A stretch of 64,000 nucleotides of DNA from Fragilaria crotonensis (lineage: Eukaryota > Bacillariophyta > Fragilariophyceae > Fragilariales > Fragilariaceae): the NCBI GenBank assembly GCA_022925895.1, contig JAKSYS010000119.1, forward strand, positions 1 to 64,000, given 5' to 3'. Made by a program: the position numbers and the translations under genes. Position 1 is the stretch's first letter; each line of letters begins with the position of its first letter. This document shows, in pieces, positions 1-11,849 of this stretch. The notes below the pieces were generated by a model. It was given only the letters and a program-made list of their open reading frames with translations. It was not told the origin of the DNA and made no database searches.

Positions 1-1734
1 CCGAATCATAATCGGTACGAACCAGTGACGCTCGTATTATCATCCATACGTGCGTTTCCTGTTCTCCACGGAACATCGGAGGCGTCCACGACCATTGAAG
101 TCGAGCCGGATTCAGTGTCATACGCATATTGTTTGGGTCCAGAGCAGTTTCAAAGCCATTGTAACCGGTACTCCTACAAGTCCCTTGTAGTCAAAGGTAC
201 GGTGCTATCGGGTTTCTCGTGATTGGAGTGACATTGTGTGTCACAAATTCTGCGACAAGAATTCGACGTTTCTCTCGTTACGCTTTCTTCAGTACTTTAG
301 TGAAACGTTTAGAGTCAAAGCCACATGGACTACCTTCTGACGGACTTTGCAAGCGAACAGTAGGACACTAATCCGTTTTATGTAATGAGAAGCATAAAGA
401 ACCACTATGTAGACACGACATTTGCATCTCAGTCGGAGTGGTGAGAGTAAGAAGTATAGGACGTCGAATGGTCGCATGCATGTCACTTCTATTTATGACA
501 CATTCATCTATCCTGTACAGTACCAGGAGGTTCCGGAATTCCTTCTAAAGCGTGAACACCGAGTATCGTACTCCGTACAGTTTTGGAAGAATGTGTAAGA
601 GCATACAAAAAATGTCTAAACCACGAAAATGTGTAATTCACGATCAAATCTAGTGTCAAAACGTGACACACCTCACTTTTAAATGTACAAATCGAGAAAG
701 ACAGCATATAATCTGATGGACTATCAACTATTTGTATCGTACCATTCCTACACAAGATCTCTTGTTCTACACTATAATCATTTCATATTGTCCTAGGCCA
801 TCGTTCGGACAAATTGTTTTGGAACAAGAGTTACACATAGGAATCTTGCAAAGAAGGGTTGAGAAAGTATGAGAAAGTTTAAGAAAATATGAGCAACTTC
901 TATTTTCTCACGTCCGATTGAGAAAGTTTGAGATTATTTAAGAAAATTTAAGAAGGAGCGATTTTATTACCAGATTCACGTAGAATATTTAAGATTTTAA
1001 GCAACTCAAATCTTCTTAAAGTTTCTTAAGAAAGTATGAGAAAACTTAAGAAAATTTAAGAAACTGCCACAAAAAATGTATCTCGACGATTCCTAATTAG
1101 AGGTTCCATTCACATGCTTCGGAGTATCTCAAGTAAATTCCTTAAGAATCAAACAAGAATGCATTCATTGGATTGTCATACAAAGTCGTTGCCTGTGCAT
1201 TTTCCAAGCCTTCTTTCCTTTTTGTCACGGCGAATTCGTCGAACGAACATTTCTAGTATTCCAGAGAGGTGAATTCATATCTGATCTGAAAACTTTAGTC
1301 CATATGTCAGGTTCGAAATTCCGTCGGAAAATCAATAAACTCGCTTATCCGTTTTCACTTATTTTTTCATGTCGGTCGACAGAAGCGTCCTCGAAAAGAA
1401 GATATTCCGGAACCTCCAGGGATAGTTCCTACTTCCTACACTCTCGGGTAATCGGACTATCCTACACTTCGGAGCAGGTTCCCTTATTTTAGGAACCCCA
1501 GTGCAATTGTATGCCGGAGTATTCATGAAGAATCGTATAATTGGCAAGCACTGAACCTGTTCGTTACGAGAATTTGTCTCGGGGAAGCCAGTCTCTTGTG
1601 ATATTCTATCAATTGCATAGATATATATCCTTGGTGTGTGGACTGAACCTTCTCAGTTTAGACTAGTACTGGCATTGATAGCTTCCATTGCAATCCAGCA
1701 TAGGACTCGACAGCACACGGTGATTGATCGTACA
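1..1734. other. Intergenic region, no gene seen
   Basis: No reading frame here looks protein-like on either strand. Its only clear structure is the A-rich repeat at about 858-1066. The stretch from 1100 to 1734 is plain sequence leading to the cyclase start codon. Confidence 0.6.
858..1066. repeat. Degenerate AAGAAARTWTRAG repeat
   Basis: A short purine-rich word of the form AAGAAARTWTRAG recurs many times (AGAAAGTATGAG, AGAAAGTTTAAG, AGAAAATTTAAG). It is interrupted around 962-1020 by less regular AT-rich sequence. Near 1021-1040 the complementary word appears beside it, giving a near-palindrome centred on CTTAAG (AGTTTCTTAAGAAAGT). It is non-coding and most likely a decayed simple repeat; the inverted part could fold into a hairpin. 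Confidence 0.6.
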
Positions 1735-4700
1735 ATGAGTATTGCTTCGCAGGAAGATGACGATATTGAGCAAGCACTTGCACTGGATGAAACACTGGAT
1801 ACGTCAGATCCAGGTTCGAGGATGGCTTTGACTTGCATGGAAGAAGGTGTGATGCAGTCACGAGAGCATAGTCGCATGCAAGATGTACCAGAAGATGAAC
1901 CACAAGAAATAGTCAAGAGAGTAACAAACACTCTCTTGGTTCTCCGATCACTTTGGGTGTGATTTTGATAGTTGCTGCGATTTCTGTTTCGTGGGGAATG
2001 TATTGCCTCGTAAAGGAGGAGCAGCGATTACACTATACTACTGACTTTCATGATTATTCGGAGACAATCGTCGGCGCCTTCAACCATTCGACTTCCAACA
2101 AATTTTGGGCTGCTCATTCGATTGCTTCCACTCTTACTTCGTTTTTCGCAAGTTCGAGAATGGTCTTTCCCAAATCTCACATTGACAGACTTCCCAGTCG
2201 TTGCGGTTGGAGCGCGAATAATGGCGGAAGCGTCCGCTATTACATTTTCCCCAGTATTGTTTTCAGAAAATGAGCTAGCCGAATGGGAGGCTTTCGCAAC
2301 GAGGGAAAGCGAGGTCTCTTCAACTGTTCTGAATCTTCTTCAAGACCCTGACGACTGGTTCACATACAATCGCACAGTGGCCGACGGGATCTACTCCTTT
2401 GGGGCAGATGGACAGCCTCAAGATTTTGAGGGCCAAGGTCCGTACGTACCTATTTGGCATATATCTCCGCGAATGAACAACACCGCGAGTATCATGTTTA
2501 ACCAAATGGCGGGAGAGGCACGTCGATCAGCTCTAGAGAATATTGTTCACGGCAAAGGTGGGTTGATCTTTTCCAAGGTTCTATGTGATAAGAATGATCT
2601 ACACCCCACGCACGTACGGGGCGATGACACTCCTCGCAGCGTTCTGTATGCTCCCGTGCCTGAGAGTTATTCTTCACGCAAACTTGTAGGAGTTGTGGGA
2701 GTTGAGTTTGACTGGGAGAATTACTTTGAGACTGCTCTCTTGGTTCAATCCGGTGGATTGGTCATCGTCGTGGAAGCAACGAGTGGGCAGGTAAGCACGT
2801 TTTCTTTCTTGCATTCGTGTTGTTGAGCTCTTTTCTTACCTGTCTTTCCCAAAGGAATTCACTCTTGAGGTCGGCATAGGTGGAAAGATCAATTTCGTCG
2901 GGAAGGGAGATCTGCACGATCCTGCCTTTGATGACATGCTCTATGAATCTACATTCGAAGGTATGCATGACTTCTGTCACTATGGTTTCAGATATATTAA
3001 CGAAACGTTTGGGAGCGCACGTCGGCACATGCAAGAGCTCGACACACATCCGATTATCGAGTTGGGTCCCACGAATACAGACTACTCACTGGTTGGGAAT
3101 CATACAACTCACTACCGTCTCAAGATCTATTCATCTCAATCCTTCAAGGCGAAGTACATTTCTGGAAAGCCAACGTACTTCGCACTGGTAGTCGCTGCCA
3201 TCTTTTTGTTCACGTCGGGATTCTTTATAATGTACGACCGCTGTATGGAGCGACGACAGAATATGACCATGGAAAGCGCTGTCCGATCCACAAACGTGCT
3301 CAATTCTCTGTATCCTGCTAACGTGAGGAGGAGATTGTTTCAGAGTGATGAGAATATACTCCAAGGGGGTTGGAAAAAGTCGACAAATCAGAGAAATGAA
3401 GGCCGCGTCTCGAAAAACGGCTCTCCCGTAGAAGCTGGCACACTTCTCCGAAGGGTTCTTCCGTTGCAGGTCAAGTCGAAGTTGAAGAGCTTTCTTGTAA
3501 GCGGCGAGAGCATGGACGTAGAAGGCGATGAGGACATGCCACTGACTTCACCAATCGCGGATCTGTTCCCTAGCACGACAGTGCTGTTCGCAGACATATC
3601 GGGATTCACCGCATGGAGCTCCGAACGTGAGCCTGCACAGGTGTTCCAATTGCTTGTAAGTGGTGCACATCATTGATTGAGTTTATTGTGATTCATCTTG
3701 TCCTAGGATCTCAACTTTCAATTTTTCAAATTCAGGAAACACTCTATCGAAAATTCGACAGACTGGCGCGAAAACATGGTGTGTTCAAAGTTGAAACCAT
3801 CGGAGACTGCTACGTCGCCGTCACTGGTCTGCCGGAGCCAAACAATGATCATGCTGCAATGATGTGCCGCTTCGCATTGGCAATTAGGCTGACCATGCGT
3901 GATGCGTGTAAGAGATTGGAGTCGATCTTGGGTCCAGGCACAGCCGATCTAAGTCTCCGGATTGGAGTCCATTCGGGTGCGGTGACTGCAGGTGTGCTGC
4001 GAGGTGAGAAATCTCGATTCCAATTATTTGGAGACACTGTGAACACTGCGAGTCGGATGGAGAGCAATTCCCTGCCGAATCGCATCCAACTTTCGCAAGC
4101 AACCGCTGAGCTACTCGTTCGTGCCGACAAAGCAGACTGGTTCGAAGCCAGAAGTGTCAAGGTTGAGGCGAAAGGCAAGGGTACACTGCAGACGTATTGG
4201 CTGCGACCAAGAGTTCGACGTGATTTGCCAGTCGATAGACGTGGAAGCATACCCGGCGAGAGTGCCCTCCGTGACTTGATTACTAGTAATAACTCAACGA
4301 CCGGTTCACTCTCGACCAACTCCCCCAGTGAGACAGGTTCATCAAGCTTGCGCTCCTCGGATACCTCCTCGCGACAAGACTCCGTCGGAGGTGATACTCA
4401 CCCAGAAAGTAGAAAACGGCTCATTTGCTGGAACGTTGACGTGCTGGCTTCGAGCCTTGAAAAACTTGTTGCCATGAGACAAGCTCAACCTCTTTGCAAG
4501 CAATGTCGTGCAAAGTCGGGCCGCAAGGCTTGGGATAAAACTGGCAGCAATCCTATTGATGAACTCACAGACGTAATCGACATGCCCGTCTTTTGCAGGC
4601 ATATCAAATCAAAGGGTATGAAACCTGCTGCCCTTGATAAGGAAGTGCGAAATCAGCTCCATCACTATGTAAGCCGTGTGGCATCGATGTACAGGGATCA

Positions 4701-5610
4701 CCCATTTCACAATCTCGATCACGCATCACACGTGGTCATGAGCGCCTGTAAACTCATGAATCGCATAGTTGTTCTCGACGACGACGCCGCCGTTCAAAAT
4801 CAAAAGGGGAAAGCACCCGTCGGTGAAGAGCTCGATAGCGTTCAAAAGTCTACACTTGCCTTCAGCTCTGATCCCCTGGTTCAATTTGCAGTTATCTTCT
4901 CCGCGTTGATTCATGATGTTGATCACACCGGACTGACAAATGCTCAGCTCGTCAACAACGGCGCGGACGTTGCATTGATGTTCCAGGGAAAGAGTGTTGC
5001 CGAGCAGAACTCCATCTCTGTGGCATGGTCGATGCTTGTTGAACCTCAGTACGGCAAGCTTTGCAATGCCATTTTCCCGACGACAAGCGAGCGGCAACGA
5101 TTCCGTCAGTTGATTGTGACTATGGTGATGGCGACTGATATAATCAACTCTGAATTGCAGCTGCTTCGGAAAAAGCGCTGGGAGAAAGCGTTTCTTGAGA
5201 GCCCATTGTCTGTCGATGAAGATGAGGTTAGTAGTCGAAAGGCGACGATTGTGATAGAGCACATTATTCAAGCATCGGATGTCGCGCACACAATGCAGCA
5301 CTGGCATGTCTACTGTCGGTGGAATGAGAAACTGTTCGAAGAGAAATACGATGCGTACCTTAGTGGACACGAAGAAGTGGATCCGTCTGAACGTTGGTAT
5401 GAAAATGAAATTGGATTTCTCGACAATTATGTGATTCCGTTGGCCAAGAAGTTGAAGGATTGCGGCGTATTCGGAGTGTGCAGTGATGAATATCTGGGCT
5501 TTGCGCTTGAAAATCGTGTGGAATGGGAAATGAAGGGCAGGGAAGTCGTGCAAGCCATGGCCGCTCGAGCTCGCCTAAGGTTTGGTCATGTGAAGACTGC
5601 AAAGAGATGA
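1735..5610 (+). CDS. Receptor-type class III nucleotide cyclase fused to a cyclic-nucleotide phosphodiesterase
   Basis: This is a predicted one-polypeptide receptor that makes and degrades a cyclic nucleotide. Order: acidic N-tail, membrane helix (nt about 1955-2010), extracytosolic sensor region of roughly 350-400 residues, second helix (nt about 3175-3230), cyclase, PDE. The cyclase has both metal aspartates (FADISGF, ETIGD) and LFGDTVNTASRME. Glu in KVETIGD is guanylyl-type, but the residue aligned with the usual guanylyl Cys is Gln. The PDE shows FHNLDH, ALIHDVDH and QASDVAH; the purine-gripping Gln position reads Glu (NEIGF). Introns: 2791-2854 and 3656-3735, both in phase. The frame shifts by one base at TTT 1952-1954 and returns at TTTTT 2142-2146; conserved sequence runs across both, so assembly indels are likely. 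Start ATG 1735 is the first in-frame methionine; about 1,240 residues. Confidence 0.88.
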
Positions 5611-6697
5611 TGGTGCCGATTCGGCAGGAGAATGGTTCACGTTCATCGACATCGACCACTTTTGTTCGATGGGAAGTCTGCACTTCAACACTCGCAAAGT
5701 GGTGTGCGAATGGACACCGGACCAGTCCTCATCTGTACCGCTATTGCTTTCAGATTCCTTTTTCGAGCGGGCTCGAGTATATTCGAGGATCGTCACGCTT
5801 GTTGTTCCTCGACGCGGTATAGGACCCCGAACGATGGTAGAAGCTTTTGAAGAAATTCTCGGTTCGCTGGGGTGCGGTCGGAGTCTCACCTTGATCAGCA
5901 CTTGCATTTTTGGTTTTGGTCTCTGTTTCATGAGATGCGAGTATGTCAACCATCAACCTACTAGTAGCTAGTTGGTCTACTCTAGTAGCATTTGTAAAGC
6001 TGATGCTATGTATGATTCGGACGATTTCTCTAGGAAAGCACTGTGTACGATACGACTACTTGAGTACGCACATTGTGCGACGTACATTCATAGTATGAAG
6101 TATGAATGACACAACGGGTGTATTGTAGGTACTGTACAAGTACAAGTACGCTACCGGTAGTCGGAGTAGACGTATCTCCTCGTATTGTCTTCGTGTGCTC
6201 GTATCATGTTACGTATGATCTACTGGCGTATCTCTTGAGGGCTATCCAGTGTATCCAGTCTATGCATAGTTCCATACTGTAGTACCAAGCATTCTGTATT
6301 GTACTCTGTAATAAGTGGTACTCGAGTACTTGAGTACGAGCACAGTACGAAGAGGTATGCATCTTTTATGCATCCACAATACCACACGCATACTCGCATA
6401 CAAATACGGCATTCGCAACGTCAGTGCTGACGAATACTACTCTATGCGTGTAGAAGTGGTAGATGTACAGTGGTACTTATCTACGGTATGATACAGTTGA
6501 GATGTTCAGTACTGTGTGAAGCCGTGGTCTGAACTCTGAACGAGACTTGGCGAAGAACCGCTTGTGATCAATCTGCAATCAGCGTACATCCGTCAGTCTG
6601 AATTCAGGATCACGGAGTGCGATTCCATTGAATGGAAGGGTCAGAGTTCATATCGTAATTGTCATTAATCGTTTTTCATCTGCCATCATCACTAAGA
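5611..6697. other. Intergenic region rich in GTAC palindromes
   Basis: No convincing gene. From about 6050 to 6480 the sequence is crowded with GTAC-containing words, for example GTACTCGAGTACTTGAGTAC near 6320 and repeated AAGTAC. It probably holds the promoter of the heme lyase gene. The same sequence style recurs in other intergenic stretches of this window. Confidence 0.5.
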
Positions 6698-8002
6698 ATG
6701 GGATCCGTTGGTTCCAAACCTGAAAGCCCCCCGGCTGTTGTCATTGAGGCAGGGAATGGGAATGGGACGGAGAGTGGAACTCCTTCTGCTCGCGGAGGTT
6801 GCCCAGTGAAGCATGCACCTCGAGCTAATGTATCGCAATCATCGCAATCATCACAATGCCCAGTCAGCAAGTCAAAGGCAACAGCTACGAATCCAAACGC
6901 GCAGCAAGGACCAGTTTACAACGTCTATTCTCAACCAATCGATGAGACAAACCAGATGCCTTCAATCGCCAATCAGCTTCCAGCCCCACAACAGACGATA
7001 CCGCTTAGTACTGAACGTGTCAAATCAAGCATTCCAAAAGGAAATGCGGAGGAAGAAACGTGGACTTATCCCAGTCCACAAATGTTCTACAATGCACTAG
7101 TGCGCAAAGGAAAACTGGGGGATACAACAGAGTCAGATGTTGAAAGCGTAGTGGCCTTGCACAACAATATGAACGAATATACATGGCGTCAAGTGCTCGC
7201 ATGGGAAAAATTGGCAGGAGAAGAAGACCCCAAGTTGCTCAAGTTCATTGGGAAACCATCAGACCTTTCACCAAAAGCTTCTCTCAAACATTTCCTCTTG
7301 TTTCATCCCCTACCATTTGATCGACACGATTGGACGATCCAGAGACGAGACGGAAGTACTGTTCGCTATGTCATTGATTACTACCATGACGAATCCAAGT
7401 CATCGGACGAACCTGGATCGGGGATGCCCTCATTGACACAACGCGTGCCTTCCCTTTTGGTGGATGTCAGACCTGCGATCGATGGACCCAATTCCTTGTT
7501 GCAACGCGTCCTTCACATGCCACGTGCCCTCTTCACAGGCGAAACAGACTTTGAACCGCTTCCCCTCAAACCCTCGGAATCACTCAAATCGACTGTCGCC
7601 GAAAGTTTGCACGTTTGGGATAACATTCAGAAAAATGCCGTCGAACAAAAGTCTCACAATAACATTTCTCTCAAGGAGGCCACTGCCCTGGCATCCACCA
7701 TGAACAAGGCAGTTCATGAGTGCCGTAGCGCTCAAGATCGTTTGGCGAAATGCACCGATACAGTATCATGTCAGCATGCCAGTTTGGACCTGACGCGCTG
7801 CTTGGGAAAACTCTGGTGTCCACTCCAACACGATGCTCTCCTTGCTGCCTTGACGGCAGAATCGACACAGGATGATGGCGATGCGATTGAAGTAGCACTC
7901 GAACGACTTTCTCTGTGCGTTGGAGCATCGCATCAACGAGCCGCTCAAGCGAGGAAGGAATATCCAAGCATCTTTGGTGAAAAACCAGAAGCAGTGAACT
8001 AA
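6698..8002 (+). CDS. HCCS: Holocytochrome c synthase (cytochrome c heme lyase) with a CX9C-type tail
   Basis: Predicted to attach heme to apocytochrome c in the mitochondrial intermembrane space. The protein has 434 residues. Two Cys-Pro heme-regulatory motifs (GGCPVKH, Cys35; CPV, Cys54) precede the conserved family core. The core includes a TYPSPQMFYNALVRKGK block, NNMNEYTWRQVLAWE, and a PFDRHDW block at about residue 210 followed by RYVIDYY. The usual enzyme ends near VDVRPA. Here about 150 residues follow, with cysteines at 342, 352, 358 and 368 spaced as CX9C-X5-CX9C. Twin CX9C motifs are the signature of small intermembrane-space proteins oxidised by Mia40, so the tail may be a fused helical hairpin, although the 5-residue linker is short. 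ATG 6698 was chosen because the GGCPVKH motif lies close behind it. No intron. Confidence 0.9.
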   Translation: MGSVGSKPESPPAVVIEAGNGNGTESGTPSARGGCPVKHAPRANVSQSSQSSQCPVSKSKATATNPNAQQGPVYNVYSQPIDETNQMPSIANQLPAPQQTIPLSTERVKSSIPKGNAEEETWTYPSPQMFYNALVRKGKLGDTTESDVESVVALHNNMNEYTWRQVLAWEKLAGEEDPKLLKFIGKPSDLSPKASLKHFLLFHPLPFDRHDWTIQRRDGSTVRYVIDYYHDESKSSDEPGSGMPSLTQRVPSLLVDVRPAIDGPNSLLQRVLHMPRALFTGETDFEPLPLKPSESLKSTVAESLHVWDNIQKNAVEQKSHNNISLKEATALASTMNKAVHECRSAQDRLAKCTDTVSCQHASLDLTRCLGKLWCPLQHDALLAALTAESTQDDGDAIEVALERLSLCVGASHQRAAQARKEYPSIFGEKPEAVN

Positions 8003-8271
8003 TCATAACAGCTATAGAGCAGTAGTTTCATGACGACTTGGATATCAATTTTTTGACGATACCATTGTGGACATGAGACATAAAAATGACGTTGCGAGGA
8101 TGGTAGGTTGTTCTTGCCACCAAATAAATTTGATTTCGCATTTCCGATCCAAGGCAGCAGAGCAGTAGCGGTCTGCATTACATACTCATGCATCAGCCAT
8201 GCCTTTACTACTTTACTACTTTTCACAAATCAACTTCACACACGCGCTTGCTCTACTAGTTTTTAAAGTAT
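8003..8271. other. Convergent intergenic gap
   Basis: A 269-bp spacer between the 3' ends of the heme lyase and TIC110 genes. It must hold both 3' UTRs; no gene is visible. Confidence 0.5.
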
Positions 8272-11200
8272 TCATGATAGCGACAAGATGGTCTTCAGCA
8301 TCTCCTTGTTGTCCTCAATTTCTTCCGAACTCAAACCTTCAAAATCGAAATTCTCATACGTGTTGAAGATTTGTCGTCCAATCTTCTCTTCAATCTCAAT
8401 GCCCAGCTGTCCATTCAGGAACCCTCCAAATCGAACCAGCCGTTTGAGAGGCACGACGATCTCGCTGACCCGACCACGGCGAACATCCTTGGAAATCTTC
8501 TCAAAGTCACGATTGCTCTTCACCAAAATCATATTCTCCAAAGCACGCGCCGCGTCTTCTTCCGACAGTCCCAACGATTCTTGAATTTCCGCCAACACTT
8601 CGCCACTGTCAGGCGTGATTTCACCCGATTCCAGTCCTGGAGACACTTCGACTTCAAACATTCGAATCAAACGTCCAGTGGAAACGCCCACATCCTCGCT
8701 AAGACTCAGTCCCATGGAATTGATCTTTTCGCGGAATGCCTTGACAACCGACGGAGCAGGAGACGACATAATGTCTTCTAATTCGTCCATGAGAATCTTT
8801 TGCTGAGCATTCTTCAACATGGCCTCACCCTGTTCGACAGTCAGACCCAGCTTGGTCTGGAGGTTGGCTAAAAACATCATATCCTGCTGGTCCAGCGCAC
8901 CCTTGGTGCGGAGCGACTGGCCCACATAATTGTCGTACACGGTCTCACCAATCGTCGAACTGATCGTCTCCATCTCCTTGGAGGAAAGACCGAGGATGCC
9001 ACCAAAGGTTGCACGCGACTTTTCGTACCGGACCGCGTTGGGGCCCTGGGTGGTGAAGGATCCCACCACAAACTGACGAAAGAGTACTTCGGCCATCTTC
9101 TGATCGACAGCACCAGTCTCCAGCGCAGTGATGGGGTAGAGAGTCTCGTAGATAGGAACCTCCTCTTCAACAACCTTCTTTTCGCCATCCTCTTCAATGG
9201 TCTTTTCAATCTTTTTGGTACCAATTTGCTGTTGTTCCGCAATTCCATTTTCCATGTAGAAATCAACCAAATTCATGATGTCACCAAGGATATTGATTTC
9301 GGCACCCAAGCCCAAGGTGCCCTCGGCAGTCTTTCCAGATTGGAAGTAGTCTTCGCCCAAATCCTTCTGACGGCGCTGTGCCAACTGCTGTTGGGTGAAC
9401 ACCGTGCGCTCCATTTCACTCACAATCCACTCCACCATGGGGATCATGCGCTTCTTGACGGCACTCAGAAACAATTCTCGAGCCTGTTGGGGCGTAACAC
9501 CCAAACGTTCGCGAAGGTCATCAAGAGGACCGCGGTATTCGGGACGAATGATTCCTGTAATGGACATGGCTTCTTCCAAACTCTTGCGATAGACCGATCC
9601 AAAGGTAGTCAGATGCATGGGGGGTCGTTTCCTTCGATTCGAGCATAAATAGCTCTTGAAGTGCGTGCAATGCTTCATTCTGTTCCTTGGTGGGTACTCC
9701 AGCAGGAGCCTAAGAGTAGCAGAGGATGGAATTTGGTTTGTTAGAGATTTTGAAAATGCAAAAGATTAACAAGAAAAAGATAGAATTGTCGTACCTTGGC
9801 CTGAATAACATTGAGAGCCTGTTGATAAAGACTACGACCATTCTGGGCGATCATTCTGCGATTAATCTTGAAATCATCAATCACCTGATGAATTTCAGCC
9901 TTGAGAGTTTCGGCAAGCGCCGGTGTGTAGTCTTCAATAATTTCTCGCATGGCCCGGTCCATGACGGAAAAGAGCTTGGGGCCGAAATTCTTGGTCGCTT
10001 GTCCCTCCGCTGCAATGTCATCAATGGCCATGACACCCTTAACTTGCGCAATCAAGGCGTCGTCTTCTTCAGTCAATTTGCCACCTTCGTTCTTGAGGAT
10101 GGAACGCTTGATGAAAATGTCAAAAATCTTGGGACGCTCGGCGGCCTCAAACATTGTATTGACAGATTGGCGTCGGACAGGGTTGCAGAACGAATCATAA
10201 AAATCTTCAGTCCAGCCAGCAAATTTGAGAACTTGCTCAACTACGTCCTTTGCCTTGAGAACGTCCAACATGCTGTCGTAGACCGCTTGTTCATTGTTCA
10301 CTTCGAAAAACTTTTTGACTTCCTCCAAAGGCTTTCCAAAGGGCGTTGACAACGACGGTCGAGACTAATTCATCGCTCTTTTCCGCAGGGATCAAGAGAG
10401 CCTCACGGCGCTGATCCATAATGGTCCAGGCTTCTTCGGCGCTAATTTTGCCCTCGATGGCATCGGTCATGGCGTCCAGGGCAGTCGCTCGGAAGAGTGG
10501 CATGGCGGCCGATGTGATCTCGTATTCCACATCTTCTGGAGCCAAGCTAAGAATTTCACGCAATTGTTCGAGCTGTTTAGTTTGGTGTTTGGTGCAGAAA
10601 ACAATAAAATGGATGAGTGAGACACTTGGCGCTTCCGTCGTGTGACACCAACAAGATAACACGCAAGACAAAACGTACTCTCTCCAAAGCTCCTGGAGGA
10701 AACTTGGCCGTCTTTGGGTCAACGGCTGCATCTCCTGTACCGTCGGATCCCCCCAACAACGATCGGACTTCATCATTGAGTGCCGATTCGTGCAAATCAA
10801 ATCCCATTTGTGGCGAAACTCCCAACGTCGCACGGGCCCGTTCGAGCATGGCGGCGGAAACTTGATCCGTTCCCAATTTGTTGCGTGCACTCTTCAAGGC
10901 ACGTTCGTAAAAGGGTTCCACAACTTCTTCGACCCGCTCGAGTGCTTCGTAGTATGTCAAATTGAAGACTTTGGCAGTTCGTGTCATTTCGTACAAAAAG
11001 GCGCCCTCCGTTTCTCCGTTCTGTTTCAACGCGCGTTCCGTCAGGTAGAGAATCTTGTTCATGGTTTGTCGTTCGATGCTCTCCTCGTCTTCCAAATCTT
11101 CTTCAGTCTTGAAGAGACATGCAGATCGGAACCACTCGGATGCGGCCAACATGTGTGCCTCACCAATGGCAAGATTGTCCAACTGCAAGACTTGCTTGAG

Positions 11201-11849
11201 GTGTTCCAATTCCGTCAATTCGGAACTTTGCGGTTTGCAATCAAACTTGACCATTCCCAAAAAGTATTTGCGATAAACTTCAGCACATTGTGCTCTAAAA
11301 TCATCAGGATGGACCGAGAATTGTTCTCTCAAATCCTGTACTTTCTCTGCCGTCAAATCTGGATCGGCAAGTCCGTACTCGACAAGTGTCGCAGCAATGG
11401 CTGGTTTGGCGGCATCCGAAGAAACGCATGTCATTTTGTTCCGTCCCAAAAATCCTGCCACCACGCCCGTGGCCATGGCGGCAGGAAGAGTCACGACGGG
11501 TGCCGCCACCAACAAGGCCGCCGATGCAGCCGGAATGGCCGCGTACGATGCCAATTTCCACAAGTGTGGAGATTTGCGTACCGTTTGGATATGCCACTGT
11601 TGTTGGAGGGTCCACTTCGAGCCATTCTTCGAGTTCCAACATGCCACCAGATGATTGGAGGAGCATGTTTAGTTGAAGAGTGCGTGTCTGTGGTGTAGTA
11701 GTGTAGGCATACGACGACGACGACGAGGTAGGACGATGAGCAAAGGAGGCTCGTGGAGTAAAGGCAGATTTTGAAAAGGAGAAACCATCGGCAATTGGCG
11801 AAGAAACAACGGCCAGTGCCAAGGCTGCAACAGCAGCTGAGTATTTCAT
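8272..11849 (-). CDS. TIC110: TIC110, plastid inner-envelope import protein
   Basis: Predicted plastid inner-envelope protein that serves as import scaffold for stromal chaperones. The N-terminus is a signal peptide with a ...ADGF/SFSKSAF cleavage region, typical of diatom plastid targeting. Two hydrophobic helices follow (nt about 11440-11560), then a long helical stromal part of about 900 residues. Family landmarks include EVYRKYFLGMVKF, ERARATLGV, and the repeated RLGVTPQQARELF and GLSEEDAARALEN helices. Introns: 10573-10678 and 9710-9794, both GT-AG and in phase. Three one-base frame changes sit at homopolymers: TTT 11573-11575, GGG 10341-10343 and GGGGGG 9619-9624 (plus-strand bases). 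In each, removing one base gives continuous family-like sequence, so assembly error is more likely than a pseudogene. Confidence 0.88.

Noticed and set aside
1952-2146. Programmed ribosomal frameshifting in the cyclase
   Set aside because: No slippery site with a downstream structure is evident, the same kind of one-base shift occurs in unrelated genes here, and the two shifts cancel.
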